The translations under genes were made by a program, and so were the position numbers. This document shows, one piece after another, positions 25,497 through 33,713 of a stretch of DNA of 64,000 bases (within the stretch, counting starts at the first letter, position 1; each line of letters begins with the position of its first letter). This stretch comes from Sphingomonas sp. BK235 (GTDB taxonomy: Bacteria; Pseudomonadota; Alphaproteobacteria; Sphingomonadales; Sphingomonadaceae). Below the pieces are notes generated by a model, which was not told where the DNA came from, searched no databases, and saw nothing but the letters and a program-made list of their open reading frames with translations. The DNA lies in NCBI RefSeq assembly GCF_004345855.1, contig NZ_SLXN01000003.1, positions 579,662 to 643,661 of the forward strand, in the 5' to 3' direction.

Positions 25497-25518
25497 CCGC
25501 GAACGCATGCGTTCGCGG
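25497..25518. promoter_or_regulatory. dnaA: 22-bp perfect palindrome in the dnaA leader
   Basis: The sequence CCGCGAACGCA is followed immediately by its exact complement, giving a 22-bp uninterrupted palindrome. It ends 4 bp before the GGGAGAG ribosome-binding site of the dnaA GTG start at 25536. It could be a dimeric repressor site or, as RNA, a hairpin beside the ribosome-binding site. It does not contain a DnaA box. Confidence 0.6.
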
Positions 25519-25535
25519 CAACGGGAGAGCTGTGC

Positions 25536-26927
25536 GTGGCGCAAGTGGCGGAGCGAGTGGACGGGATGAGCGACGTGGCACGGGCCTGGACCCGGGTGCG
25601 CGCCAACCTGCGCCAGTCCGCCGGGGCGCGGCTGTTCGACCAGTGGCTCGCGCCGATCGCGCTGGCCGACGCGGCCGACCCGCTCGACGTCCGCCTGACG
25701 CTGCCGTCGCCGTTCATGACCAACTGGGTGCGCAGCCATTATGCCGAGCGGCTGGTGCACGAGTTCCGCGCGGTGCTGCCCGGCGTGCGCAGCGTCGAGG
25801 TCGAGACCGCGGCGCGCGCACCCGTCACCGCCGTGCTGACCGCCCCCGCCGCGGTCGCGGCACCGGCCGAGCCGGTCGCCGCGGCATCGGGTGAGGCCGG
25901 CGAGCGCCCGCAGCTCGACCCGCGGCTCACCTTCGAGCGCTTCGTGGTGGATGAGTCGAACCTGGTCGCGGTCAACGCCGCGCGCGCGCTCGCTGAGCCC
26001 GGTCCGGTGCGCTTCAGCCCGCTGTTCCTTCACGGCGCGACGGGGCAGGGCAAGACCCATCTGATGAACGCGGTGGCGCACGCTTTCCTGGCGGCGCATC
26101 CGGGCGCGCGCGTCATGCTGATGTCGGCCGAGCGCTTCATGTTCGAGTTCGTCGCCGCGGTACGCGCGCGCGACACGTTCGCGTTCAAGATGAAGCTGCG
26201 CGGGCTCGACCTGCTGCTGATCGACGACCTTCAGTTCATCGCGGGCAAGGACTCGACGCAGGAGGAGTTCTTCCACACCGTCAACGAGATCATGGCCGCG
26301 GGTAAGCGGCTGGTGATCGCCGCCGATCGCGCGCCGCAGGCGCTCGAGGGAATCGAGCCGCGCATTCTCGGGCGGCTCGGCGGCGGGCTGGTGGCGGACA
26401 TCCGCCCCTCGTCACTGGCGCTGCGTCGCGAGGTGCTCGCGCGCCGCGTGGCGGACATGCCCGACGTGCGCGTCCCCGCCGCGGTGCTCGACCTGCTCGC
26501 GACGCGGATCACCGCGAGCATCCGCGAGCTGGAGGGGGCGCTCACCCGCGTCACCGCTTATGCGATGCTGACCGGGTCGACGATCGACCTCGACTTCGCG
26601 ACCCAGACGCTGGGCGACATGCTGCGCGGCCATCAGCGCCGCGTCACGATCGACCAGATCCAGAAACTGGTCTCGGACCATTTCGAGCTCAAGCCGCTCG
26701 ACCTGATCTCGGCGCGGCGCGCGCGGGCGGTGGCGCGGCCGCGGCAGATCGCGATGTATCTCGCCAAGCGCCTCACCACGCGCTCGCTGCCCGAGATCGG
26801 CCGCAAGTTCGGCGGGCGCGATCACTCCACCGTGATCCACGCGGTCAAGCGAATCGAGTCGCTGCGCGACAGCGACCGCGAGGTCGACGGCGCGGTGCGG
26901 CTGCTGCTCGGCCAGCTCGGCGCCTGA
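25536..26927 (+). CDS. dnaA: Chromosomal replication initiator protein DnaA
   Basis: Initiates replication by binding DnaA boxes at oriC and melting the origin. Domain I lies in residues 1-80 (ARAWTRVRANLRQSAGARLFDQWLAPI), followed by a short Ala/Pro-rich linker. The AAA+ domain has Walker A GATGQGKTHL (about 166-175) and Walker B LLLIDDLQF (about 226-234). The C-terminal DNA-binding domain contains the signature GGRDHSTVIHAVKRI. I chose a GTG start at 25536 because a GGGAGAG site lies 6 bases before it. The frame extends to a TTG at 25476, but that extension crosses a perfect palindrome and has no DnaA character. ATG 25566 is an alternative. The result is 463 residues. Confidence 0.95.
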   Translation: MAQVAERVDGMSDVARAWTRVRANLRQSAGARLFDQWLAPIALADAADPLDVRLTLPSPFMTNWVRSHYAERLVHEFRAVLPGVRSVEVETAARAPVTAVLTAPAAVAAPAEPVAAASGEAGERPQLDPRLTFERFVVDESNLVAVNAARALAEPGPVRFSPLFLHGATGQGKTHLMNAVAHAFLAAHPGARVMLMSAERFMFEFVAAVRARDTFAFKMKLRGLDLLLIDDLQFIAGKDSTQEEFFHTVNEIMAAGKRLVIAADRAPQALEGIEPRILGRLGGGLVADIRPSSLALRREVLARRVADMPDVRVPAAVLDLLATRITASIRELEGALTRVTAYAMLTGSTIDLDFATQTLGDMLRGHQRRVTIDQIQKLVSDHFELKPLDLISARRARAVARPRQIAMYLAKRLTTRSLPEIGRKFGGRDHSTVIHAVKRIESLRDSDREVDGAVRLLLGQLGA

Positions 26928-26934
26928 GCGCCGC

Positions 26935-27225
26935 TCACGCCGCGCGGCGCAGCGGCTCCTCCTCGCTCGACGGGGTCGCCGCGGGGAGCGGGGTGATCTC
27001 GGCCGTGGCCGTCGCGCGCCGGCGATCGGGGAAGAGCAGCCGGCTGGCGAGCACGATCACGCCCAGCGCGGCATAGGTCGCCAGCACCGCTTCCAGGCTG
27101 AACAGCAGCGCGCCCGCGAAGGCGGCGCGCAGCCACAGTGGGTTGAAGCCCAGGTCCTCGCCGACCGCGGCGCAGACGCCGAAGAGGTTGTCGCGCGGGG
27201 CGGGCGGGGTGGTGGTGTCGGTCAT
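26935..27225 (-). CDS. PspC-domain small membrane protein
   Basis: A 96-residue protein with a PspC-type domain: DNLFGVCAAVGEDLGFNPLWLRAAFAGALLFS, then one long hydrophobic stretch (LEAVLATYAALGVIVLASRLLF) and a polar tail. PspC proteins are associated with envelope-stress (phage shock) responses in the inner membrane, but many stand-alone short members have no assigned role. It converges on dnaA, with only 7 bp between the two stop codons. No other psp gene is in the window. Confidence 0.85.
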   Translation of the reverse strand: MTDTTTPPAPRDNLFGVCAAVGEDLGFNPLWLRAAFAGALLFSLEAVLATYAALGVIVLASRLLFPDRRRATATAEITPLPAATPSSEEEPLRRAA

Positions 27226-27417
27226 GCGCTCTCTCGCTCTCTCGGGCGGCGGTCGCCGCGGCTCGCGAGATGCTGAGCAAGAGTGATGCCAAACTTACTC
27301 TCCCTCCTCTTAAGCGGAGGGTTGGGGTGGGGTGCTTCCCAGCGCGCGCTGGGTTCGGTGGGACGGCGACACCGCATCCCCGACCCCTTTGCTGAAGGAT
27401 TTCCGCGCGTTACGCGT

Positions 27418-27515
27418 CCGTCATCCCGGACTTGATCCGGGATCCACCGTCCCGCGTACTTCTAACGCCTCGTGCTCGCGGAGGGGTGGATCCCGGATCA
27501 AGTCCGGGATGACGG
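27418..27515. repeat. Dispersed inverted repeat, copy 1
   Basis: Two 31-bp arms (27418-27448 and 27485-27515) that are perfect reverse complements, separated by 36 bp. The core of the left arm is GTCATCCCGGACTTGATCC. The element lies in a 372-bp gap between the PspC gene and trpS; the rest of that gap shows no gene. Three related copies occur at 33555, 53841 and 58863. The long arms would form a cruciform or a strong RNA hairpin, possibly ending transcription. Confidence 0.9.
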
Positions 27516-27597
27516 CGGGTGAGAGTCGCAGAGGAACGCCGCGCGCGGAGAGGAACGCGCCATCATTTGGCGAGATGCGCCATCGCTCCCGCGTAGC

Positions 27598-28614
27598 TTA
27601 CGCCAACAACCCCATCGCCCGCTGCGCCGCCTTCAGCGTCGGCGCCGCCAGCGCCCGCGCCTTCTCCGCGCCGCGCTCGAGGATCGAGTCGATCGCGGCG
27701 CGATCGTCGAGCAGCCGCACCATCTCGTCGCGGATCGGCGCGAGCTTCGCCACCGCCAGGTCCGCCAGCGCGGGCTTGAACGCGCCGAACCCCTTGCCCG
27801 CGAACTCGCTCAGCACGTCCTGCGGAGAACGATCGGCGAGCGCGGCGAAGATCGTCAGCAGGTTGCGTGCCTCGGGCCGGCCGCCGAGCTCCTCCATCGT
27901 CGCGGGGAGCAGGTCGGGGTCGGTCTTCGCCTTGCGGAATTTCTCCGCGATCACCTCGTCGCTGTCGATCAGCTTGACCAGCGACTGTTCCGACGGGTTG
28001 GACTTGCTCATCTTCGCCGCCGCGTCGCGCAGCGACATGATCCGCGGCGCCGCGGCGCTGATCAGCGGCTCGGGCAGGGTGAACAGCGCGCTGTCATAAT
28101 CGGTGTTGAACTTGGTCGCGATGTCGCGCGCCAGCTCGAGATGCTGCTTCTGGTCCTCACCGACGGGGACATGCGTAGCGTTGTAGAGCAGCACGTCGGC
28201 CGCCATCAGCACGGGATAATCGTACAGCCCGACGCTGGCGCCCTCCCGGTTCTTCCCCGCCTTGTCCTTGAACTGGGTCATGCGGTTGAGCCAGCCCACC
28301 CGCGCGACATTGTTGAGCAGCCAGGCGAGCTCGCTGTGCGCGGGCACGCGCGCCTGGTTGAACAGGATCGAGCGTTCGGGATCGATCCCGGCGGCGACCA
28401 AAGTGGCGGTCATCTCGATCGTGTTGGCGGTCAGCTCGGCGGGCGCGATGAACTCGGTGAGGCCGTGCAGGTCGGCGATGAAGTACATCGTCTCGCCGCC
28501 CTGCGCCTGGATCTGGTCCTGCATCGCGACCCACTGCTTCACCGCCCCCAGATAATTGCCGAGGTGGAGGTTGCCGGTGGGCTTGATACCGGAGACGACG
28601 CGCATCTTGGTCAT
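27598..28614 (-). CDS. trpS: Tryptophanyl-tRNA synthetase
   Basis: A class I aminoacyl-tRNA synthetase that charges tRNA-Trp, 338 residues. The HIGH-like motif is in SGIKPTGNLHLGNYLGAVKQW and the KMSKS motif is present as AAAKMSKSNPSE. The Trp-binding region includes YFIADLHGLT and VGEDQKQHLELARDIA. The start (MTKMRVVSG) at 28614 overlaps the murJ stop in ATGA, so translation is probably coupled to murJ. The frame remains open upstream inside murJ, but that part is a shadow. Confidence 0.97.
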   Translation of the reverse strand: MTKMRVVSGIKPTGNLHLGNYLGAVKQWVAMQDQIQAQGGETMYFIADLHGLTEFIAPAELTANTIEMTATLVAAGIDPERSILFNQARVPAHSELAWLLNNVARVGWLNRMTQFKDKAGKNREGASVGLYDYPVLMAADVLLYNATHVPVGEDQKQHLELARDIATKFNTDYDSALFTLPEPLISAAAPRIMSLRDAAAKMSKSNPSEQSLVKLIDSDEVIAEKFRKAKTDPDLLPATMEELGGRPEARNLLTIFAALADRSPQDVLSEFAGKGFGAFKPALADLAVAKLAPIRDEMVRLLDDRAAIDSILERGAEKARALAAPTLKAAQRAMGLLA

Positions 28615-30200
28615 CGGGACGAGGCTCTGCGACGGAGGAGGGAACGGAGGTCGGCGACGCGGAACGCGCCGGTGACGAAGCAGGCGAGCGCGTAGATCGC
28701 CACGCCCGCGCCGACCAGCACCGTCAGCGCGGCGCCGCGCACGACGAGGCTGCCGGTGAGATAGGGGTCGACCAGCGGCGTCACCAGCAGCAGCGCGCCG
28801 CCCATCAGCAGCGCGGCGAGCGCGAGCCGCGGCACCTTGCGCTTGAGCTGCGGGTCGAGCGCGAAATGGCCGCGGCGCGCCAGCACGACGTACAGCGAGG
28901 CGACGTTGACCGTCGACGCCAGCGCGGTGGCGAGCGGCGGGCCGATCTGGCCGATGTTCCAATGCGCCAGCGTCGGGATCAGCACGAGATTGCCGACGAG
29001 GTTGAGCGCGACCGAGTAGAGCGCCAGCCGCACCGGCGTGCGCGTGTCGGCGCGCGCGTAGAAGCCGGGGGTGAGCACCTTGACCAGCACGTAGCTCGGC
29101 AGCCCGAGCGAGAAAGCGGCGAGCGCCTGCGCCGAGCGCGCGCTGTCTGCGCCGGTGAAGGCGCCGTGCTGGAACAGCCCGCGCACGATCGGCTCGGCGG
29201 CGAAGACGAAGGCGGCGGTGGCGGGCAGGGTGAGGAACAGCGCGAGCTCGAGCCCGCGGTTCTGCGTCTCCATCGCCTCGGCCTCGCGCCCCTCGCTCAG
29301 CAGCCGCGATACGACCGGCAGCAGGATCGTGCCGAGGCCGATGCCGATCATGCCGAGCGGCAGCTGGTTGAGCCGGTCGGCGTAATAGATCGCCGAGACC
29401 GAACCCGCGGAGAGCAGGCCGGCCGCCAGCGCGGTCGATATAGCGAGATTGACCTGCGCCGCGCCGGCGCCCGCGGCGGCGGGGACGATCAGCTTGAGCA
29501 GCCGCTTGACGTCATCGTCGATCCGGGGACGGCGTAGCCTCAGCGAGACACCCGCGCGCCGGCACGCCCACCACAGCCAGGCGAGCTGAAGCGCGCCGCC
29601 GACCGTGACCGAGATCGCCTGAACGCGCGCGGTCGCATAGACGTCGCTGCCGTGGAAGAAGAGCAGACCCCCGACCATCGCCACGTTGAGCAGGATCGGG
29701 GCCGCGGCATTGACCCAGAAGCGATTGAGAGAGTTGAGGATGCTCCCGAGCAGCGAGACCAGCGAGATCAGCAGCAGATAGGGGATGGTGAAGCGGGAGA
29801 GCATCACCGCGAAGGCGAACTGATCGGCGGTCGGGTGCTGGCGTTCGAAGCCGAGCGACAGCGCCCAGGTCAGCGGCCACGCCGCGATCAGCATCGCGGC
29901 GGTGAAGACGAGCAGCACCGGGAACAGCACCGCCAGCGCGCGCTCGGCGAAGTCGACACCCGCGGGCGTGCCGCCTCCTTCCGCCACCTTGCGGTTGAAC
30001 AAGGGGATGAACGCGGCGGAGAAGGCGCCCTCCGCGAACAGCGCGCGGAACATATTGGGGAGGCGGAAGGCGACGAAGAAGGCGTCGGACGCGAAGCCCG
30101 CGCCGACATAGCTCGCCTGCAACGTGTCGCGCACCAGCGCGAGCACGCGGCTGGCGAGCGTCAGCCCGCCGACCGACCCGAGCGCTTTGGCGAGATTCAT
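28611..30200 (-). CDS. murJ: Lipid II flippase MurJ (MviN)
   Basis: Moves lipid II across the inner membrane for peptidoglycan synthesis. The 529-residue protein shows the MurJ opening MNLAKALGSVGGLTLASRVLALVRDTLQA and the conserved SDAFFVAFRLPNMFRALFAEGAFSAAFIPLF, with the Arg residues of the central cavity. About fourteen membrane helices follow, including YADRLNQLPLGMIGIGLGTILLPVVSR. The ATG at 30200 was preferred over a GTG five codons upstream because homologues begin at this Met. trpS follows with a 4-bp overlap. Confidence 0.96.
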   Translation of the reverse strand: MNLAKALGSVGGLTLASRVLALVRDTLQASYVGAGFASDAFFVAFRLPNMFRALFAEGAFSAAFIPLFNRKVAEGGGTPAGVDFAERALAVLFPVLLVFTAAMLIAAWPLTWALSLGFERQHPTADQFAFAVMLSRFTIPYLLLISLVSLLGSILNSLNRFWVNAAAPILLNVAMVGGLLFFHGSDVYATARVQAISVTVGGALQLAWLWWACRRAGVSLRLRRPRIDDDVKRLLKLIVPAAAGAGAAQVNLAISTALAAGLLSAGSVSAIYYADRLNQLPLGMIGIGLGTILLPVVSRLLSEGREAEAMETQNRGLELALFLTLPATAAFVFAAEPIVRGLFQHGAFTGADSARSAQALAAFSLGLPSYVLVKVLTPGFYARADTRTPVRLALYSVALNLVGNLVLIPTLAHWNIGQIGPPLATALASTVNVASLYVVLARRGHFALDPQLKRKVPRLALAALLMGGALLLVTPLVDPYLTGSLVVRGAALTVLVGAGVAIYALACFVTGAFRVADLRSLLRRRASSR

Positions 30201-30219
30201 AGCGTTACCGGCCACCCGT

Positions 30220-30292
30220 GTTCCCGCGGACGCGGGAACCCAGAGCCACGGGAGCCACGCTCGCCGCCCTGGGCTCCTGCGTGCGCAGGAGC
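30220..30292. repeat. Pair of short perfect hairpins, REP-like
   Basis: Two hairpins in the murJ-secB gap. The first is GTTCCCGCG-GA-CGCGGGAAC at 30220-30239. The second is GCTCCTGCG-TG-CGCAGGAGC at 30273-30292. Both have perfect 9-bp stems and 2-base loops. CCCAG after the first and CTGGG before the second could extend pairing across the pair. The paired layout recalls bacterial REP/BIME elements. Some pairing outside genes could also serve as a secB/murJ terminator. Confidence 0.75.
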
Positions 30293-30305
30293 GCCGTGTG
30301 CGACC

Positions 30306-30806
30306 TCAGGCCTGGCCGACCTCGCCGCCGAACGACACGCCCTGCGCCTGCGCCTGCTGGAGGAACAAAGCGTTGAAGTCGATCGGCTCGAGCAGCAGCG
30401 GCGGGAAGCCGCCGTCGCGGATCGCGTCGGCGACGACGCGGCGCGCGAACGGGAACAGCAGCCGCGGGCCCTCGCCCAGCAGGAACGGCTGGACATGCTC
30501 CGCCGGCACGTTGCGCAGCCCGAACAACCCGGCGTAGGAGAGCTCGGCGATGAAGGCGGTCTTGCCGCCGGTGGTGGCGCGCACCTCGATCTTGAGCGTC
30601 ACCTCATGGACTTCCTCGCCCACCTGTGCCGCGCCGATGTCGAACTGGACGTTGATCTCGGGCGGATTGGGCTCCTGATAGACCGCCGGCGCGTTCGGGT
30701 TCTCGAACGACAGGTCCTTGACGTACTGCGAGATCAGTCCCGCTGCCGGGCCCGTGTCTGCCCCATTGGCGAGCGGCTCGCCGCCGATATTGTCCTGGCT
30801 GTCCAT
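30306..30806 (-). CDS. secB: Protein-export chaperone SecB
   Basis: A homotetrameric cytoplasmic chaperone that holds precursors unfolded for SecA. The 166-residue protein contains ISQYVKDLSFENPNAP, the family's N-terminal signature, and VTLKIEVRA followed by AFIAELSYAGLF. LFPFARRVVADAIRDGGFPPLLLEPIDFNALF is the conserved helix region. ATG at 30806 was chosen because an AAGGGACG site lies upstream; a Met five codons earlier is possible. It is divergent from the Tim44-like gene, an arrangement conserved in Alphaproteobacteria. Confidence 0.96.
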   Translation of the reverse strand: MDSQDNIGGEPLANGADTGPAAGLISQYVKDLSFENPNAPAVYQEPNPPEINVQFDIGAAQVGEEVHEVTLKIEVRATTGGKTAFIAELSYAGLFGLRNVPAEHVQPFLLGEGPRLLFPFARRVVADAIRDGGFPPLLLEPIDFNALFLQQAQAQGVSFGGEVGQA

Positions 30807-30929
30807 CGTCCGTCCCTTCACACCTTGGTCGCGCGTCCGGGGCCGGCCCGGCGCGAGTGTCAGCGGCGGTTAGCAGCGCGGTCGATGGGATACAATCGTC
30901 GCCCCGGCGATTTGACCCAGGGCAGTTTG

Positions 30930-31640
30930 ATGTTCGCCGCCGTCATGCCTATGTACGACGTCAAGTTTTTCGCAGACCAGCCGTCTGGAGTTGCCGTGTT
31001 CTACGTAGTCCTGCTCGCCATGGTCGCCGGCTTTCTCGCCCTGCGGCTCTACTCGGTCCTCGGCAAGCGCTCGGGCCACGAGCAGCCGCTGCCCAAGCCG
31101 GCGGAGGAGCGAGTCGGCCCCGCCGCGCTGCCGCGGACGGTCGACGTCACGCCGGAGGTGCGCGAGCCGGTCATGCGCCCGTTCGACAGCGGCACCGAGC
31201 CGGGGCTGCGCGCGCTGGTGGCGGCCGAGCCGCAGTTCGACGTCAACCGCTTCATCGAGGGCGCGAAGTCGGCGTATCGCATGATCCTCGAGGCCTATTG
31301 GCGCGGTGACGTTGAGGCGCTGCGCGGGCTCGTCGCGCCCGACGTGCTCGCCGCCTTCCAGGAAGCGATCGAGGCGCGTCAGGCCGCCGGGCACGTGCTC
31401 GACAACCGCCTGATCTCGATCGAGCGCGCCAGCATCGCCTCGGCCTCGGTCGGCGGTGGTGAAGCGCGCGTGACGGTGCGCTTCGACGCCGACATCGCCG
31501 CAGTGACCCGCGATGGCGAGGGACAGGTCGTCGCCGGTTCGACCAGCGACGCGGTCGAGACCCACGACGTGTGGACCTTCGTGCGCCAGGTGAAGAGCGC
31601 CGATCCGAACTGGATCCTCGCGGACACCGACGAGGCGTGA
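30930..31640 (+). CDS. Tim44/TimA-family membrane-associated protein
   Basis: A 236-residue protein with one N-terminal membrane helix (GVAVFYVVLLAMVAGFLALRLYSVLG) and a C-terminal Tim44-like domain. In that domain, FDVNRFIEGAKSAYRMILEAYWRGDVEALRGLVAPDVLAAFQEAI and the ending WTFVRQVKSADPNWILADT are typical. The mitochondrial relative Tim44 tethers Hsp70 to the import pore. Bacterial TimA is an inner-membrane protein of unclear role. The start is one of three close Met codons (30930, 30945, 30951). mltA and a Smr gene follow on the same strand. Confidence 0.9.
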   Translation: MFAAVMPMYDVKFFADQPSGVAVFYVVLLAMVAGFLALRLYSVLGKRSGHEQPLPKPAEERVGPAALPRTVDVTPEVREPVMRPFDSGTEPGLRALVAAEPQFDVNRFIEGAKSAYRMILEAYWRGDVEALRGLVAPDVLAAFQEAIEARQAAGHVLDNRLISIERASIASASVGGGEARVTVRFDADIAAVTRDGEGQVVAGSTSDAVETHDVWTFVRQVKSADPNWILADTDEA

Positions 31641-31679
31641 GGCGGTCGCGCGCGGCGGCGTGATAGTGAAAGGGGCGTA

Positions 31680-33011
31680 ATGCGGATGAGGGGGGCGCTC
31701 GCGATGGCGAGCGCGATGACGGTCGCGGCCTGCGTCGGACCCGGCGAGCGACCGACACCGCCGCGCAGCAGCGCCAGCCGCCCGGTCACTGCTCCCTCCG
31801 CCCCGCGTCCAGTGCGCGCACCGGCGCGGACCAGCTATCCGGTCGACCGCCCCGCGCGCCAGCCCGTCGCCTCGACCCCGCTCGCGCCGATGACGGGGAT
31901 CACCGTGCCGGGCGCGGTCAGCGCCTCCGCCAACGGCATCGTCCGCGGGCCGGCGATCAGCACGCTCCGGCTCGAGCGCGATCAGGCCAGCGCGGCGCTG
32001 GCGGCCTTCCGGCTGAGCTGTCCCAGCCTGGTCCGCCGCACCGATGCCACCGGGCTGACGATCGGGAGCGACTGGCAAGCGGCCTGTACCGCCGCCACGA
32101 CCACGGCCGACCGCGACGCCGCTTCCTTCTTCCAGCGCTGGTTCGAGGCGGTGCAGGTCGGCGACGGCCGCGCCTTCGCCACCGGCTATTTCATCCCCGA
32201 GATCGCCGGGTCGCGCGAGCCGCGCCCCGGCTACGCGCCGATCTACGCGCGCCCGACCGACCTGATCGACGTCGACCTCGGCAGCTTCGTCGACACGCTA
32301 GCGGGCAAGAAGATCCGCGGCCGCGTCGAGGGCAGCAAGCTGGTGCCTTATTATGACCGCACCGCGATCGAGCTGGGCGCACTGGAGGGCCGCGCGCGCG
32401 TGCTCGGCTATGCGGTCGACCCGGTCGAGCTGTTCTTCCTCCAAGTGCAGGGCTCGGGGCTGGTGCGGATGCGCGACGGCGCGATCCTTCGCATCGGCTA
32501 TGAGACGCAGAACGGCCGCGAATATACCGGCATCGGCGCGCTGATGAAGAACCGCGGGCTGCTCGGACCGGGACAGTCGTCGATGCAGGGGATCGTCGCC
32601 TGGCTCCACGCGCACCCCGACGAGGGCCGCGCGATCATGCGCGAGAACAAGAGCTACGTCTTCTTCCGCGAGCTCGACGGGCCGCCGCTCGGCGCGCTGG
32701 GGCTGCCCGTCACCGGCGGCGTCACCGTCGCCGCCGACCCGCGCTTCGTCCCGCTCGGCGCGCCGATCTTCCTCTCGATGGACCGGACCGACGCCAACGG
32801 CGTGTGGATCGCGCAGGACACCGGCGGCGCCATCAAGGGCGCCAACCGGGTCGACACCTTCTGGGGCGCGGGCGAGGACGCGCGCGCCACCGCGGGCGGG
32901 ATGAGCGCGCGCGGCACCGCGTTCCTGCTGCTGCCGGTGGGCAGCTACGATCGCTGGGTGGCGCGCCGCGCCGCGGGAGGCGTGGGTGGCGGGACGACGC
33001 CTCGGCGCTGA
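31680..33011 (+). CDS. mltA: Membrane-bound lytic murein transglycosylase A
   Basis: Cleaves the MurNAc-GlcNAc bond of peptidoglycan to leave 1,6-anhydro ends. The 443-residue protein is probably a lipoprotein, with MRMRGALAMASAMTVAAC supplying a lipobox-like VAAC. A Pro/Arg-rich linker spans residues 20-90. The MltA domain includes FFQRWFEAVQVGDGRAFATGYFIPEIAGSR and VELFFLQVQGSG. The C-terminal 3D domain (WIAQDTGGAIKGANRVDTFWGAG) carries the conserved Asp. It sits 39 bp after the Tim44-like gene and overlaps smr by 26 bp, so the three form one operon. Confidence 0.95.
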   Translation: MRMRGALAMASAMTVAACVGPGERPTPPRSSASRPVTAPSAPRPVRAPARTSYPVDRPARQPVASTPLAPMTGITVPGAVSASANGIVRGPAISTLRLERDQASAALAAFRLSCPSLVRRTDATGLTIGSDWQAACTAATTTADRDAASFFQRWFEAVQVGDGRAFATGYFIPEIAGSREPRPGYAPIYARPTDLIDVDLGSFVDTLAGKKIRGRVEGSKLVPYYDRTAIELGALEGRARVLGYAVDPVELFFLQVQGSGLVRMRDGAILRIGYETQNGREYTGIGALMKNRGLLGPGQSSMQGIVAWLHAHPDEGRAIMRENKSYVFFRELDGPPLGALGLPVTGGVTVAADPRFVPLGAPIFLSMDRTDANGVWIAQDTGGAIKGANRVDTFWGAGEDARATAGGMSARGTAFLLLPVGSYDRWVARRAAGGVGGGTTPRR

Positions 33012-33522
33012 CGAGGAAGCGCTATGGGCACGCGTGCGCGCCACGGTGCGCGCGCTGCCCGGACGACGGGTCGAACCGGTCGTTGACGCGCCTGTTCGCC
33101 CGGAGCCCGTCGCGCCGCCGCGGGCGGTCACGACGACGCCGGTCAGCGCGCCGGTGCGGCCCACGCCACGCGGGCCGGGCGAGACGCTGGATCGCGGCTG
33201 GGACCGGCGGCTCGCGACCGGCCATGTCGCGCCCGAGCGAACGATCGACCTGCACGGCCATACGCTCGCCTCGGCGCATAGCGCGCTCGACCTCGGCCTG
33301 GGCGCGGCGATCGCGCGCGGGGAGCGGGTGGTGTTGCTCGTCACGGGCAAGCCGCCGCGGCCGGAGAGCCAGCGCCCGCACGCGCGCGGCGCGATCCGCG
33401 CCTCGGTGCTCGACTGGCTCCAGCTCTCGCGCCACGCCGGCGCGATCGCCGCGGTCCGCAACGCGCACCCGCGGCACGGCGGCGCGGGTGCGCTGTACGT
33501 GATCCTGCGGCGGAAGCGGTGA
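32986..33522 (+). CDS. Smr-domain protein
   Basis: A 178-residue protein with a C-terminal Smr domain: RTIDLHGHTLASAHSALDLGLGAAIARGERVVLLVTGK, then ARGAIRASVLDWL and the terminal RHGGAGALYVILRRK, which contains the HGGxG-like loop. Smr domains are found in MutS2 and act as nicking endonucleases or RNA/DNA-binding modules. The N-terminal 80 residues are Pro/Arg-rich and probably flexible. The GTG start lies inside mltA (26-bp overlap), supporting coupled translation. Stand-alone Smr genes after mltA are common in sphingomonads and caulobacters. Confidence 0.9.
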   Translation: MAGRRLGADEEALWARVRATVRALPGRRVEPVVDAPVRPEPVAPPRAVTTTPVSAPVRPTPRGPGETLDRGWDRRLATGHVAPERTIDLHGHTLASAHSALDLGLGAAIARGERVVLLVTGKPPRPESQRPHARGAIRASVLDWLQLSRHAGAIAAVRNAHPRHGGAGALYVILRRKR

Positions 33523-33554
33523 GCGGAGTTTTCCTCCCTCTCTCCTTCTTCCCG

Positions 33555-33652
33555 CCGTCACCCCGGACTTGTTCCGGGGTCCACTGTTAGGCTTGATCCG
33601 CAGCCTTCGTCGGCGCGGAACAGTGGATCCCGGAACAAGTCCGGGATGACGG
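33555..33652. repeat. Dispersed inverted repeat, copy 2
   Basis: Two 34-bp arms (33555-33588 and 33619-33652) separated by 30 bp, complementary except for two positions. The left-arm core is GTCACCCCGGACTTGTTCC. It lies in the 191-bp gap between the convergent ends of smr and dapE. It is related to copies at 27418, 53841 and 58863, and may serve as a terminator for both genes. Confidence 0.9.
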
Positions 33653-33713
33653 TGATGGTGGGAGCAGGGGGCGTGAACCTCATACGCGACCCTCTACCGG
33701 CCGAGCTGGCGAC

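Noticed and set aside
25476..25535. TTG or ATG starts of dnaA at 25476 and 25488
   Set aside because: These would translate through the 22-bp palindrome. The GTG at 25536 has a clear ribosome-binding site and joins domain I directly.
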